In this document: piece by piece, positions 1 through 11,944 of the stretch
Position numbering within the stretch: the first letter of the stretch is position 1
Layout of the letters: every line of letters begins with the position of its first letter
Source: Xenopus tropicalis
Taxonomy: Eukaryota > Chordata > Amphibia > Anura > Pipidae
Length of the DNA: 64,000 bases
Assembly (NCBI RefSeq): GCF_000004195.4
Contig: NC_030678.2
Location: 61,783,378-61,847,377 of the forward strand
Direction: 5' to 3'
Made by a program: the position numbers and the translations under genes
Notes under the pieces: model-generated
Told to the model about the DNA's origin: nothing
Databases searched by the model: none
The model's input: only the letters and a program-made list of their open reading frames with translations

Positions 1-932
1 TTATTATCCATTTTAAGATGGGACTGCACCCAGGTAAGCTATAGCCTGGTAACTTTAGTACCTACATATGCTGTCTTTTTCTTCCCCTACATAGTTTAGT
101 GAGAAGAATTTAAACAGAAGTATGTTAAGATGATACCATTAAAAAAAACTTTTCAGATTGAAAAGACAAAATGTTTATAACAGTACTGTTCAAGTCTTAT
201 TTTACCTTAGTCATAAGAATATTGTGGCCTTTAGTAGAGAACTACATCTTAATGGGGATTCTTCTAATCTATAGCAATTCATCCTCTTTATTTATAGAAT
301 TTAACTCTAAAAATTGCTCTTGCATGAAACAAACTGTTTCCAACTTTTAGTGAATAAACCATACATATTTCATTAGAGTAAGTCATTTGCTGGTTTTGGG
401 AGATGCTTCATACAAATTGTAATTTCGGTTAAGAGATAGCATTGATAGCTTTGTCACTGATGCTCACTTGCAGTACTGTTTTTCATCAGTTTTGCTGGTA
501 GACAAACTCCCCAAGAAATCTGAGCTACCAGATCTTGTATGTACTGAAAACAAAATAACTGATGTTTGATAATGCATATCTGTGAAATGTCAGACCACTA
601 ATTTTAATAATCTGTTAAATATGAAATGTACTTTCACAAAAATACAGTACAGAGAAATATAATTATTAATTGCTTAGATAATTCAATTTTATTGGAAGGT
701 CTGGCAGGCCAATTTCAAACGAGCTATGCCCAGTTTGATCCCTCACAAGACTGTTTTGCCATCACTACATCACTTTAAACATTTTTATGGGTCTAATATT
801 TTACCCCTATATTTACCCTCTATCAAATGCACAGATTCTTTATTATACAGAAGAATTATGCACACAAAGTCTTTAATCTGCATTTTATCAGACTGTCTGA
901 AATCAAATAAGGCTGACTACATTGTACTGTAA
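1..932. other. 3' flank, no recognised feature
   Basis: AT-rich sequence downstream of the TAFA gene. I see no conserved reading frame, RNA gene or clear repeat here. The small open frames have no family resemblance and look like chance. Confidence 0.5.
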
Positions 933-940
933 TTCATCAC

Positions 941-1178
941 TAGTGATAAGGGTGAAAAATGCACAAAATGTGGCTAATGCACAACTTTTTTGAGGGGCGT
1001 GACTTTTTTTTAGATGTGAGTACAACTTTTTTTATACGACCACGACTTATTTGATGTGAGTGTTACAAATTTTTGTTGCGCCAAATTTTTGCGGCAGTTT
1101 CAAAAAAAAAATTGGCAATGGTGAAATGTCGAATTGCCTAGTGAATCCAGGCCTGCTGAAAAAAATTGCTCATCACTA
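941..1178. mobile_element. hAT-type MITE, TAGTGATG family
   Basis: The left end reads TAGTGATAAG and the right end GCTCATCACTA, which are inverted repeats. Imperfect 8-bp target duplications flank it: TTCATCAC (933-940) and TTTATCAC (1179-1186). The 8-bp duplication and the TAG-start fit the hAT superfamily. The right part holds the segment 'gtgaatccaggcctg', a variant of the 'gaatccatgcctgg' block shared with the other copies in the window. It is non-coding and non-autonomous. Confidence 0.8.
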
Positions 1179-1413
1179 TTTATCACATTGTTCAAATGCA
1201 TTGCATTTGGATGTAAGTTTGAAGCATGTGTTCTAACTTGGACTGCTTACATGAAGTTGCAGCATAAGGGCTGTGACCAGGGCCGCCATCAGGGGGGCAC
1301 TGGGGGGACAATCATCCCGGGCCCGGACGTTTCTAACTTTAAAGGGGGCCCGGCCGTGCTAGAGTTTTCTTAGGTCGGGCCCCCTTTAATCGAGTCCGGG
1401 CCCTGTCACTACT

Positions 1414-1547
1414 GGCGTCCGCCGCTATGTCTCCATCTGCGCTTATATAAGGTTGCGCCCCGTGCGTAGTGACGTCGCACGCACGGGGCGCAACCTTTAT
1501 AAAAGCACAGATGCTGCAGACAGCAGTGGGACATAGCGGCGGACGTC
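1414..1547. repeat. long hairpin inside the hAT element
   Basis: The arm beginning GGCGTCCGCCGCTATGT at 1414 pairs with ACATAGCGGCGGACGTC at 1531-1547. The inner part pairs again through the GC-rich block 'aaggttgcgccccgtgcgt' and its complement. The loop is only a few bases around 'agtgacgt'. A nested inverted repeat of this kind next to the left end is common in MITE-like hAT derivatives. Confidence 0.85.
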
Positions 1548-1559
1548 AAGGAACCAGCA

Positions 1560-2160
1560 GGGGGACCGGTGAGGAACTGAAGGATGCTCGGGGGAGCTGA
1601 AGGATCTTTGAGGGGGGGCCTGGAGGAAGCAGGACACTGGGGGGGGGGAACTGGAGGATGATGCGGGAGCTGAAGAATCCTTGGGGGGGCTGGAGGAAGC
1701 AGGAGGACACTGGGGGGGGGACTGGAGGATGATGGGGGAGCTGAAGGATCTTTGGGGGGGGGCTGGAGGAAACAGGAGGACACTGGGGGGAGAACTGGAG
1801 GGTGATGGGGGAGAACTGGAGGGTGATGGGGGAGCTGAAGGATCTTTGGCGGGGGAGCTGAAGGATCTTTGGCGGGGGGGCTGGAGAAAGCAGTAGTATG
1901 CTTGGGGGGGCCTGGAGGAAGCAGAAGTACACGGGGGGGGGGGAACTGGCGGATGCTTGGGGGGCCTGGAGGAAGCAGGAGGACACGGGGGGGGGGAACT
2001 AGCGGATGCTTGGGGGGCCTGGAGGAAGCAGGAGGACACTGGGGGGGGGAACTGGAGATGCTTGGGGGGGCCCTGGAAAAAGCAGCCGTATGCTTGGGGG
2101 GCCCTGGAGGATGCTGGTGGGGAGCCAAAGGACACGGGAGGAAGCAGTAAGCAGCGGGGA
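1560..2160. repeat. G-rich minisatellite
   Basis: Degenerate tandem units of roughly 30-60 bp built from the blocks 'gctgaaggatctttgg', G8-10 runs, 'ctggaggaagcaggagga' and 'cactgggggg'. The G-rich strand is the plus strand throughout, with many runs of four or more G, so G-quadruplexes are plausible. The repeat keeps several frames open in both directions, which explains the long proline-rich minus-strand frames. Confidence 0.85.
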
Positions 2161-2197
2161 GCAGGCCATAGTATGAGTAATTTGGGGGAGGACCAAC

Positions 2198-2278
2198 AAT
2201 GTTTTAGGGGGGCCCTGGCTACCAATGTTTTAGGGGGGCCCTGGCTACCAATGTTTTAGGGGGCCCTGGCTACCAATG
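2198..2278. repeat. 26-bp tandem repeat, three units
   Basis: Three head-to-tail copies of a 26-bp unit (containing GTTTTAGGGGGGCCCTGGC), the third one base shorter, inside the hAT element near its right end. Confidence 0.85.
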
Positions 2279-2397
2279 TCTGTGTGTACTTTGTATTGAT
2301 GGGAGGGGTCACTGGGGGAGGGGCCATTGGGGGCGTGGGAGGGCCTAGAAAATTTAGTTGTGAGGGGCCCTGTGATTTCTGATGGCGGCCCTGGCTG

Positions 2398-2558
2398 TGA
2401 CACATGGAGCTACTTGTAGCCAGCTACTAGTTGTGGCTACAATATGCCAGAAAATACCCTGCTATAGACAATATAGAGAATTGTCTCTGCCCTGCACATG
2501 TAGAGGCAATTATAAGTATTGTCTATATTGTAGCCATGACAAGTAGCTCCTTGTGTCA
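2398..2558. repeat. palindromic MITE-like repeat
   Basis: The left arm begins TGACACATGGAGCTACTTGT. The right arm ends with the complement of TGACACAAGGAGCTACTTGT at 2558. A second paired block, GGCTACAATAT, lies internally on both sides. The hAT element at 1278 ends immediately to the left and overlaps this repeat's outer bases through its target duplication. I could not define a target duplication for the palindrome itself. Confidence 0.6.
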
Positions 2559-5015
2559 TTGCACTGTGAATGCTATCAGTGCAAATGTTCACTAATCAAC
2601 CTGTCCAATCTGACCTCAATCCAGTCAGTCCTGATCAAATTAGCTGTGTTCATGAGCCCTGCACTGCAACAAAACATTCCTTCTGCTGGCCAGTATATCA
2701 CAGAAAGGTAAAATTAACAAACTTTTTTGAACCATTTGAAAATACATTTACAGTATGAAATATCTTTATAATATAATACAGTACTAAGTCTTTTTCCTTG
2801 TTGAACAATATGTAAAGTCTAGTAGAGCAGTTCCAAAAAAAATGTGTTGCTAAACCATCCAGACATTGAAGCTTAAGGACTTTAGGACAAAAAAATGGTA
2901 GTTTCCCTTGATTTCATTTTTGGTTAAAATGTATTCACCTATATATAACCCAGCACCACTGGATAACTGCAGCTGCAACTAGGGCAAAAATCAAAATTAA
3001 AGTTAAAAATGCAACTAGATTTAATTGGTTTTCTAACACACTTTAGGGCACATACAAAAATGTGAGAATCACATCTTTGCGGGGAAAAAACTCATGGGAC
3101 CACCCACTGACATCAGCTTTCTCTAACAGTATTATATACTGTATATTGTATATTGTTTATAGCACACATATGTAAATGAAAGCATTCTCTTGTGACATGC
3201 ACTCCTTCACTCCAGTGTCCTATATTATCAAGGCTTTGGTTTTCTGTAAGAATACAGTCAACATGCCTACTTTTTTAACTGTTCTTATAGATGTAATTAC
3301 AGATATCCTTAAACACATTTATCCAAAAAATCAAGTTAAAATTGTTTAAACAAAATTGAAGTAGAAGAGTGTGAGAATTAAAAAGGTTAGGGTAAATTTG
3401 ATCTGTTTTATTTATAGGTTATCATATATTTTAACCTCTTGGAATATTTAAGGTGATGTGAGGTAAATTGTAATACACAACTCAAAGGAATAAGCAAATT
3501 ACTGCCGTAGGTTTTAAGCAAATACTATGTTACTAGTGACCTCTGTTTTAATTGTGTTATTATCTCTGAATTTATGTATAAGTAGTCTGCTAATATGTTA
3601 CAGAAAAACTCTATCCAATTTACCAACTACCCTCTGAAGGTTGGTCCCATAATATAATATTGCCAACAAGAATGCTTTATCCTATTGCATATGTGTCAAA
3701 AATTAAGTATACAAATGAAAATTGGCTTAATTGGCTTTTAAACTGATTGTATCTTTTCACAGGGAGCTACAAGCTCTTAGTGAATTATTGCCTTAAGAAG
3801 TAATAGGTTGCTGTCTGTGAGCCCAGTAACGATGCGTGTCATACTGAGAGAAAATGATTTTGATAAAGGATTTAGTATGTAATTGCTGCCATTTAAAGGT
3901 AGAGATGCAGTTTTCCAAATGGGAGTGTTCCAGTAGTACAATTAATTTACTGCTAGGGGGCCAAAATACATTACTAGTAACAGAAGTGATAACCAAATGG
4001 CATCATTTGTTCCAAATATTTGGCTCATTTTGCAAGATCTGTGTCTAAGATCTGCATGATGCAAATATGTTCACACTGACTGCACTCCAGCTAAATGTAT
4101 AACACCGGATTTATGCAAAAATGTTCCATTCTGCTAAACACAAAATTTAGTGAAGTAATAATTTGTTGGAATGATAGCCACTTTAGATAATTACTGCAAT
4201 TCTGCTTTAATTGTCTTAGACTCTACTGTACTTGCACTGATCGTCCCTTTATGGCCAGTGTATGTTCAGATAAATGCTGATTTTGGAATATTTCTTACAT
4301 AGACAATAAGGGAAGGCTGGTTGCCTGGTTCATTTGAAGTATCAACGCTTGTATCATGATATTAAGGAATAAATGATAATGAAGATAATGAGGCATTATT
4401 AAGTTATGTATTTTGTGAGTTTCAGATAAAGAAAAACCTTAATAATGATTTTTCACCCTGGAGACAGTATACTTGGGGGAAAAGAAAAACAAATTAGTTA
4501 CATGTAATGCCACTTAATATGTTTGTTCTGTTCTTATCTATGCATTCTTTTGTCCCTCATAAAAGTGTTTAAACAAGGTGTCCTATAAAACTTCACTAAT
4601 CTAGTAAAGGTGGTCTTGACAACTGAAAGCAGTATCTTTCAGTTTCAGAGTCAAATAATAAATCAATGAAAATGATACTGTTATCGCATAGGTGACGTGT
4701 TTTTTTTTGTTTATCAATACTATTTCTGTCATATTGGAAATTCAGATATAATGTATTTACATAATACATAATGCCAAAAATTCTGTAACTAATATCCATG
4801 ATATCACATGACTAAAGCTTGTGTATTACAATAAAAAAGTGCCCTTTTTGTAAAATATGAGGATATTAGAAATCACCTTGGAATTCTATGACTTCTACTA
4901 TATAAAAGCACTCTGCCTTTGGCCTTGTGCCTTTATATGGTCATGGAACTCCCCTGTGACTTATAATATCCTTATATTCTACAACAGGTGGTATATTGTT
5001 ACTTATATAATTCAA
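2559..5015. other. 3' flank without recognisable features
   Basis: About 2.4 kb of AT-rich DNA. No open frame resembles a known protein, and I see no terminal repeats, tandem array or RNA gene. Confidence 0.5.
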
Positions 5016-5023
5016 AATATCAG

Positions 5024-5345
5024 TAGTGATGGGCAAAATGTTCGCCAGGCATGGATTCGCAGCAAATTTCCGTGTTTCGCCGTTGGCAGAATGTTTCGCG
5101 AAACGGATGAAAAAATTTGGCGCACGTCCAAAAATTGTCGCCCGTGTCAAAAGAATAGTCGCGGGTGACAAAATAATAGCCGCGCAACAAAATAATAGCC
5201 ACGGGCGACAAAATAATAGCCGCGGGCGATGAAAAAATAGCCGCGCGACATAAGAATAGCCGCAGGCAGCGAAAGAATTGCCACGCAACGAAAGATTAGC
5301 TGCGGGCAACATTTTCGGGAAACGGGACAGATTAGCTCATCACTA
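5024..5345. mobile_element. hAT-type MITE, TAGTGATG family, with internal array
   Basis: Ends TAGTGATGGGC and GCTCATCACTA, with a perfect 8-bp duplication AATATCAG at 5016-5023 and 5346-5353. The left third carries the family core 'caggcatggattcgc'. The middle (about 5140-5295) is a tandem array of a roughly 20-bp unit like CGCGGGCGACAAAATAATAG. A related array sits in the fragment at 19885-20145. It is non-coding; the reading frames across it come from the array. Confidence 0.9.
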
Positions 5346-5649
5346 AATATCAGTGTTTATGTTTTGTCTGCCTTGGGTCAACAATTAACCATTACTGTAG
5401 ATTCACTAGGAAGAATAATTTCAATGTCAGTGCAACTAGTGTCTTTGTTAATTTATGTCCTCCCTAAATTTGACATTGATAATACCAGGAATAACCTGCT
5501 TGAAAATCATAAAATACTGTTAGTATGTTTTGGAACTTTTTATTGTGGATTAATAGTAACCATATACTAAATACATGTAAAACATAATTTGCTGGGTAAA
5601 TTCTTCAAAATAGCCCAGCATTGTTTTTAATTTTGCAGCCCCCACACAT

Positions 5650-6356
5650 ATATTCAAATGCACAATTTGTTTAATGCTTTATTTTATTTTCATTTTGAAA
5701 GGGGCAAGCCATGTTAAAACCTGTGAACTCTTAAGGACCTTGGTTTGCAGGACTATTATATTCTTTACCTGCATATCCACCAGTGTTATTGGAGAAAATA
5801 ATGCATGATAGGCACACAGTTAACAATACATTTTCAGAAAACCATATTGGTGTCTTTTACTTAACAAGAAGAAAAAGCTATATCAAGTCATCATGTAAAA
5901 TGGAAACTAAACTGCTTCTGCGTAATCAAAAAATACCATCATAAATCAAGGGATATCTCAGCAATCATAATGTGAAAACACAAAAGCCTTTAAATGGAAG
6001 CTGTTGCGTTGGTAGGTTGGTCCCTACATCCTTTGTTTTTTGTACTGTACATAAGATGATTTTTTTCTTTTTTGGTTGCGCATCCTAAAAGATTTGTCTC
6101 CTTAATAAAACAAAAAGTTGCACAGTCTTTAAAGGTCAGTTCCTTCCTTTCAAGAGGTACATTGTAATTGTTAGTTTTTGTTTTACATCATTATGGCACT
6201 CCTCATAAATGTCACTTTGGAACTATGATATCTGATGACATCAGTTGTTTCACAAAACAGTTCCCTTAAATTGGAGTACACAGTATTTCCATGGGTATCG
6301 TTGGCCAATGATGGCATTTTCAACATCTGGAGTGGATATTGAATGTCCTTTAGAAA
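5650..6356 (-). other. probable 3' UTR of the TAFA gene
   Basis: Runs from the stop codon at 6357 to the first AATAAA on the minus strand (5678-5688) plus a short distance. It is non-coding and free of recognisable transposons, unlike the sequence on both sides. The 3' limit is inferred only from the poly(A) motif. Confidence 0.4.
5678..5688 (-). promoter_or_regulatory. candidate poly(A) signal of the TAFA gene
   Basis: Read on the minus strand this is AATAAAATAAA, two overlapping AATAAA hexamers. They are the first ones downstream of the TAFA stop codon at 6357, giving a 3' UTR of roughly 0.7 kb. About 30 bases further on, the minus strand has a GT/G-rich stretch (TATGTGTGGGGG, near 5640-5651), as expected for a downstream element. 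Position and motif support the call; no transcript evidence is available. Confidence 0.45.
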
Positions 6357-6368
6357 CTATCGGGTGAC
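6357..6368 (-). CDS. TAFA family protein, last coding exon (4 codons)
   Basis: On the minus strand a pyrimidine-rich tract ending TTTTTCACAG (AG at 6370-6369) is followed by GTC ACC CGA TAG, that is V-T-R-stop. The preceding exon (27571-27695) ends on a complete codon in ...KTTK, so the splice gives KTTKVTR-stop, the known C-terminus of TAFA3 and TAFA4. TAFA genes characteristically keep their last few codons on a separate exon. The intron between is 21,202 bp. TAFA2 ends in VTH and TAFA1 in a different tail, so this exon helps the paralogue call. The rest of the exon is 3' UTR running to lower coordinates. Confidence 0.88.
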   Translation of the reverse strand, partial: VTR

Positions 6369-9158
6369 CTGTGAAAAAGGAAATAAAATAGATAAATAAA
6401 ACTTAAACATGAAATAAAGGTAAAAGAAAGTCTTGATTAATTATTAATGTGACATCCAAAATACTGTAGATAATTGCTCAATAGTAACAATAGCGTAAGG
6501 AAAAGTATTCTTTTCATGTATTCTGTGTGGGAGGAAACACATATAAAGCTGGGTTTGGGAGGAGGCACTTTGACTTCGGCCTGGAGTGTCTGGTGTCTGA
6601 TTTTGTTGGAATTGCTGCTGATCCATCAGGGACGGGGTCCCTCAGTGATAAGTGCTAAGTATCAATAAATCTGCTATATTTATTTTTACTTGTGTGTCAG
6701 TTTAATCCATCTACAGAATCTACTAAGAATTAACTAATTAATTAAGAGCCCTTCTCAATACAAATAGTATAGTGCATAAAGTGTTTTGATTTCCTTCTTT
6801 CAGATTAGTGGCACACATAACATTTAGATATATAAGTAATGTTAGTTGAATTATAATTTAATGATAACAGTTCCAAAAAAAAGTACAAAAGTCTTCAACT
6901 GGCACACTAAGAAGCAAAAATTGTAATTCTTATCATTAAAATCTGCTTTTTTATCAAAATTGCATTAATCTAGATGAAACCCTTTTTGCAATGTTATACA
7001 TACATTATCAAAAGTACAATTAATTTGATATGTTTAACCATTTTCTCACTTCTATTTGATTTCACATAAGTGTGTGCATTTTAATTGTAAAATGGTACAG
7101 ATTAGCACTTTGATTAAAAAAACAAAAAAAAATATTAATCTAAGAAATAAACCAAATATTTTTAAAGAATATGTCATAAGCAAATTATATGATAACTGGA
7201 TTTTCATTTGTTTCTGACTTGGAGTACAGTTACCCAGGAACTATAGTGTATTTATGACAGTAAACTAAAGAAGCATATAATGCTGCATGTATGTCTATTG
7301 TGCTTTAATAATCAGCTTTTTAGCTCATAATATCACACATTTTATGACATGCTAGTACCAAGTCAGTTTCATAAAAAAAAATCTATGTTTCTAAATGGGA
7401 GTGCAGCTTTCAACCTTTTAAGAGGTCTCTTGTCAGTTTAAGAATAGAGTCTTGTACCAAAATCCATTACAGCATGAAGCTAATTAAGTAAATTTAGGAC
7501 GTTTTCTTAATAATGTGTTCAGCATTCAGACAGGTTTCACATCTAATATGTACAAAGGCTAATCATTCCTATCCAAACAGAAACCTAAACTTGTGTCCTT
7601 TTCTAAAGAAATGCTCCAATTGACATCTTTCTAGACAATATCATGAGCAAGGCATTGCTAATTAGGAACTCCAGGCCTGTCTTCTAATATAGAATTTATG
7701 GATCCTGTTACATTTGTAAAATGATTGAAGCAGACTAGGAGCAAGTCATTTCTCATAGCAGAATGTCCAAGAATACTCGAAGAAAGAGCTTGTTAACCAG
7801 TGTGATTTTTACATGACAAATTTAAACATCTAACATGCTAGAGATGATGGTAGAATTTGTACCATCTATAAATGTATAAACGCACAAAAAAGAAATATAT
7901 GCAGTTTTTGAATACAGTCGAACTACAGTATGTCATAAGTAAATTGTTCTTTCATGGGTTTTGCATATACCTCTATAGTTGCATGTAGCTCCCATGGTCA
8001 AATTCACAGAAAACTTTTTTTGATGCTTAATCACTGAATTCTTCCCCTCTCTTTCCCTTTCTTCATCCTCATTTCATATTCAGAGCTCAAAAATTTTCCC
8101 TCCACACTCACACTTACTGTACAACCCTCTGTGATAGGAAATTTGATTACAAAATGTTTGTTCTTCTTTTGCAAATAGTGTGTTTGAAGCTTTGCTTGCA
8201 CTTACAGTGTAAATAAAGAAGCCAAGGGTACAGATAATGTTGAGTTTCCCGTATTTGAATGAATTATATGTTAGTATTTTTTCTAGTGAGATGGTGTAAT
8301 TAGTTTTCTTTTCTGACAAATAACATTGTTATTCCATCCACAAATAATCTAATTAGTATAAGAAACTTAAGTAGATAAAGTATAAAGTGCTTAGTTTGGC
8401 AAAAATAATGCTTGATCCATTATACATCTTTTCGTGCTACAATTCAACCATTAAGTTGAATGGGAAACTCCATAGGGATATTCTGATTTTTTTCCTCCTC
8501 ATTGCTTTGTTAAGATGCAGACAGTATTAACAAAAATAAACTCCCATTTTATTTGCTGATACCCAGAAAAAAAAATAGGTTGCAAAACCACACATCTATA
8601 AATAAAGTAATTCGTAATAGAAAGATGATCAAACACAATGCAGTATGCTTAATTCAACAAAAATATTGAAGCTATTAAAAATCATTTTTCCTGCTAAAAC
8701 ATCTTGCACCATGATAACTGAAGTGTGTGATACACAACAAATTATACCATGTCTTTTGGGAATTAACTTTGCATTGGTGAACATCTCTTTCCATCGGCTA
8801 ACATTCACGTTTTCTCTTAAAGTGAATATTTACCAGTTTACCAAAAGAATAAGATTTGGATTTTCACTAAGAGAAGGGAAGTTCTCCATGTTCAGGCTGA
8901 CCATCTTCTATTATAAAGATAGAACAGCCACTTTTACATTGTATTATCTACATTTCCTCCTCTGTGGTAACATCCCACATAAAAAAATTCTTAATGGTGT
9001 AAATGAATTACAGAATTTTCACTACTACAATTGTACAGTGAAAATACACTGGTTAGTTTACACTAAGGACAAATTTGCCACTTTTCTTACAATTTTTAGT
9101 AAACATTAAATGTGATGACTTGAGGTGAACTTAGACAATGAGAAAATTCTCACCTTAG

Positions 9159-9162
<4 letters not shown>
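6369..9162. other. TAFA intron, 3'-most part, no recognised feature
   Basis: AT-rich intron sequence. It contains a 154-codon open frame at 8645-9109 (+) with no family resemblance, biased towards F, I, L, T and K as expected of random AT-rich DNA. I see no clear mobile element. Confidence 0.5.
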
Positions 9163-9196
<34 letters not shown>

Positions 9197-9501
9197 AAGC
9201 AGAGTACCGCACACATAGGGACTTAATAAAAATAAAAAAGGTTTATTGAAAAAAATCCAACGTTTCGAGGACCAAACTGTGCTCTTCCTCAGGGACAAGT
9301 TTGTCCCTGAGGAAGAGCACAGTTTGGTGCTCGAAACGTTGGATTTTTTTCAATAAACCTTTTTTATTTTTATTAAGTCCCTATGTGTGCGGTACTCTGC
9401 TTGTTTATTGAATTGTTTGACCAGCACCGAGGGCATTTGATTTTGCTTGAAGGGTGTGCTCCTTTCTGTTCTTGTATATATATATATATATATATATATA
9501 T
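9163..9501. repeat. 107-bp-arm palindrome between two (TA)n tracts
   Basis: The arms 9193-9299 and 9300-9408 are reverse complements with a single noticed mismatch (gaGGacc versus gGTGctc) and almost no loop. The left arm contains ACCGCACACATAGGGACTTA and the central block GAGGAAGAGCACAGTTTGG. (AT)n runs flank it at 9163-9193 and (TA)n at 9475-9501. A single-arm relative ('gaatgccacacacacaggga') is at 50890-50940. The block 'cgaaacgttgga...ttcaataaa' resembles a repeat class common in Xenopus; I cannot assign its superfamily. Confidence 0.85.
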
Positions 9502-11275
9502 GCCAGTTGGTACTAAACTGTGTTGTGAACATTTCACAGATGCAAAGATCAATTACTTCCCAGCATGTTGGCACACAACATCTATATGTGTCTCTATGCC
9601 TATTGTGATTAGAATTAAGCAATTTGCCAGTGTTACATATTTCTGTAAAAAAAAGATAACCTTTTTACCCCCAAAATTTAAGAAAACATTCCTTTAGTGT
9701 TTTTAGTAAGTAACATTTTACCTTCTGCTTTAGGTAATTTCTACATTAGCATTTTAGAAGAAAACACATAAAATCCTTGGGCTTTATTCATAGTTTCTTA
9801 GAAGCCACTACAGTATATTCTGTGGCATGCTTAAACTATTTGTTTTTCAGAGCAAAGACTGTATTTGTATTTCTACCAGCATCCCTGCCTTTCTGGGACG
9901 ATTAGTAGTTAGTTCACATTTTCATTTACATTAAAACCAGTGCAATATGCATTGTTAGAATTAATTTTCACTTATTGTTGTTGGTGTGTGTTTCTAAATA
10001 AATTATGAGGAATCCTCAAGCTGCAGGTTGAGGCTTTGACTGTGTGTTTAAACCATAGAGACTTAGAAATAGATCACTTACTTAATTGGGATGACATTTT
10101 GATTTATTTCACAACAAGGTATAATTTAACTTTTTGCTGTAGCTGATGTTCTGAGATATTCCCAAAGCGTAAATTTAGATGACCTGGTAAATCATTTGGC
10201 TTAGAAAAGAGAGGAAAGACAGAGATGTTTTTAGGGAGGAAGAGCCAAAATTGTTTTATTTTTAAGTCTTTTTTGCAAGTGGTACTGTCTAGGTTACTTT
10301 TTATAGAGTAGGAGGTATATGTGTTAAGAGTACATTTAAAGTCAAAATGTATCTTTAATAAACTGTTACCTTTTACATCATCATCATCACTTAATAGCAA
10401 CTATTCTATTGCAGTTAATCCATAAATCCCAGAACCCTCAAACAAAGGTTTTCAGGGAAATTATAAATTAGACATCCATTAATAGTGTATATTACAGTTC
10501 TTAAACATTTATGATATTTCATTCTAATCACATAGGTAGTTGCATTCTTCACATAATCCAAAGATCAATGGTTATGGAGGTTAAGGAACTGTGATTAGAG
10601 AAAAATTAAAAAGGGCGGATTGCATGTTTTTTTTCCACAAAAAACATAAAAATCTGATGCAGATGAGTTTCCACTTTTCGGCATCAGTATGCAGCCTACA
10701 TTCTTGAGTTAACATATGTACAGAAAAATAAGGAAATCACAAGGATGTTTATGAACCTTTTTATGATTGGATTGCTGTAATTAAGATATGGCATACAGAG
10801 AAAAGAAGATTATCAGCAAAAAGACATTCTATTCAGCCTTGGAAGAAAGAGTGACCCCCAACTTATCAAGTATATATATTTTTAGCATAATTAGCATTCC
10901 TAATATTAACAACATTTAAGAATTTAAGACATCATTGCAGAAATACATAATATTATATATATTATATACTGTATAATATTATATATAAATATGAAGGATG
11001 CGTGTAATAATTGGAAAGGATTGGAAATTTAAAAAAAAATATTGCTAAAGAAACACACTTTTCTTGTTTATATATATCTTCCTGGAAAGCTGTAGATTAC
11101 TGCAATACCATTTTCCATAGCATCCTATTTAAACAAACAATTGTAGTTTATTTATATTAATAATACATTGCACTTGATTAATCTCATTAAAACTATGTTT
11201 ATGGAAAATGTTTTTAGTGGTTTTGAGGCATTGTGCTCCTATTGTGGACAGACTTATAATGATAATAGCCGTTAT
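9502..11275. other. TAFA intron, no recognised feature
   Basis: Unique-looking AT-rich sequence. A short AT-only palindromic stretch lies around 10946-10988. Nothing else is recognisable. Confidence 0.5.
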
Positions 11276-11283
11276 TTAGTCTG

Positions 11284-11732
11284 TAGCGATGTAGTGAACA
11301 TCGCCGAAAATGTTCGCGAACCCGTTCGCGGACTTTCGCCAAAACTCGCGAATATTCACGAACTTTGCGAACCCCATAGACTTCAATGGGTAGGCGAACT
11401 TTAAAACCTAGAAAAGCCATTTCTGGCCAGAAAACTGATTTTAAAGTTGTTTAAAGGGTGCCACGACCTGGACAGTGGCATGCAGGAGGGGGATCAAGGG
11501 CAAAAACTTCTCTGAAAAATACTTTGTAAAAAAAACGCCAAAAAAAAAAACCGCCAAAAAATAACGCCAAAAAAAAAACCCAAGCTATTCCTATGTATAT
11601 GCATAGGCGATACAACGAAGCGAAAAAACGCGGCGGAAAAACCAGGGCGAAAAAACGCGGCGCCAAAAAAAACCGCGGCGAACCCAAAGTGGCGCGAATT
11701 AGTTCGCCGGCGAACAGTTCGCTACATCTCTA
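11284..11732. mobile_element. hAT-type MITE related to the TAGTGATG family
   Basis: Left end TAGCGATGTAG..GAAC, right end GTTCGCTACATCTCTA, with a perfect 8-bp duplication TTAGTCTG at 11276-11283 and 11733-11740. The 449-bp body is made of 'ttcgcgaac' and 'gcgaaaaaacgcgg' blocks and shows an A-rich, gene-free interior. It is a longer sister family of the TAGTGATG elements. Confidence 0.85.
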
Positions 11733-11944
11733 TTAGTCTGTCCTTTATGTGTAATTAAATGTCTCTGTATTTAAGATTTATATATATATACAGTATATAT
11801 TATTATGACATTTAGCTTTATGGAAAATCTTTGAATTCCTAAAAATGATTTTGCTAATGAAGCTACATAATATTGATGAACAGAACAAGGTAAAAGGATC
11901 TAAACTAATAGACAATAAAATGCTTTGAGCTGAATCACCTTATA

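Larger units (their letters stand above)
1278..2393. mobile_element. non-autonomous hAT element with internal minisatellite
   Basis: Perfect 15-bp terminal inverted repeats (CAGGGCCGCCATCAG at 1278 and its complement ending at 2393) are bracketed by a perfect 8-bp target duplication, GCTGTGAC, at 1270-1277 and 2394-2401. This is the hAT signature. The 1116-bp body has no transposase. It contains an 85-bp inverted repeat (1318-1402), a 134-bp hairpin (1414-1547), a strongly G-skewed minisatellite (about 1560-2160) and a 26-bp tandem triplet (2198-2274). The proline-rich or glycine-rich frames read across it are products of the low-complexity DNA, not genes. Confidence 0.9.

Noticed and set aside
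1409..2225. Long proline/serine-rich open frames (239 and 242 codons) on the minus strand
   Set aside because: They lie wholly inside the G-rich minisatellite and hairpin of the hAT element, overlap in several frames, and repeat with the DNA unit. No family resemblance.
4941..5312. Arginine/alanine-rich frames over the 5024 element
   Set aside because: They come from the tandem array inside the hAT MITE.
8645..9109. 154-codon open frame with a start codon
   Set aside because: No recognisable domain, composition as expected from AT-rich DNA, and it lies antisense inside the TAFA intron without splice or promoter support.
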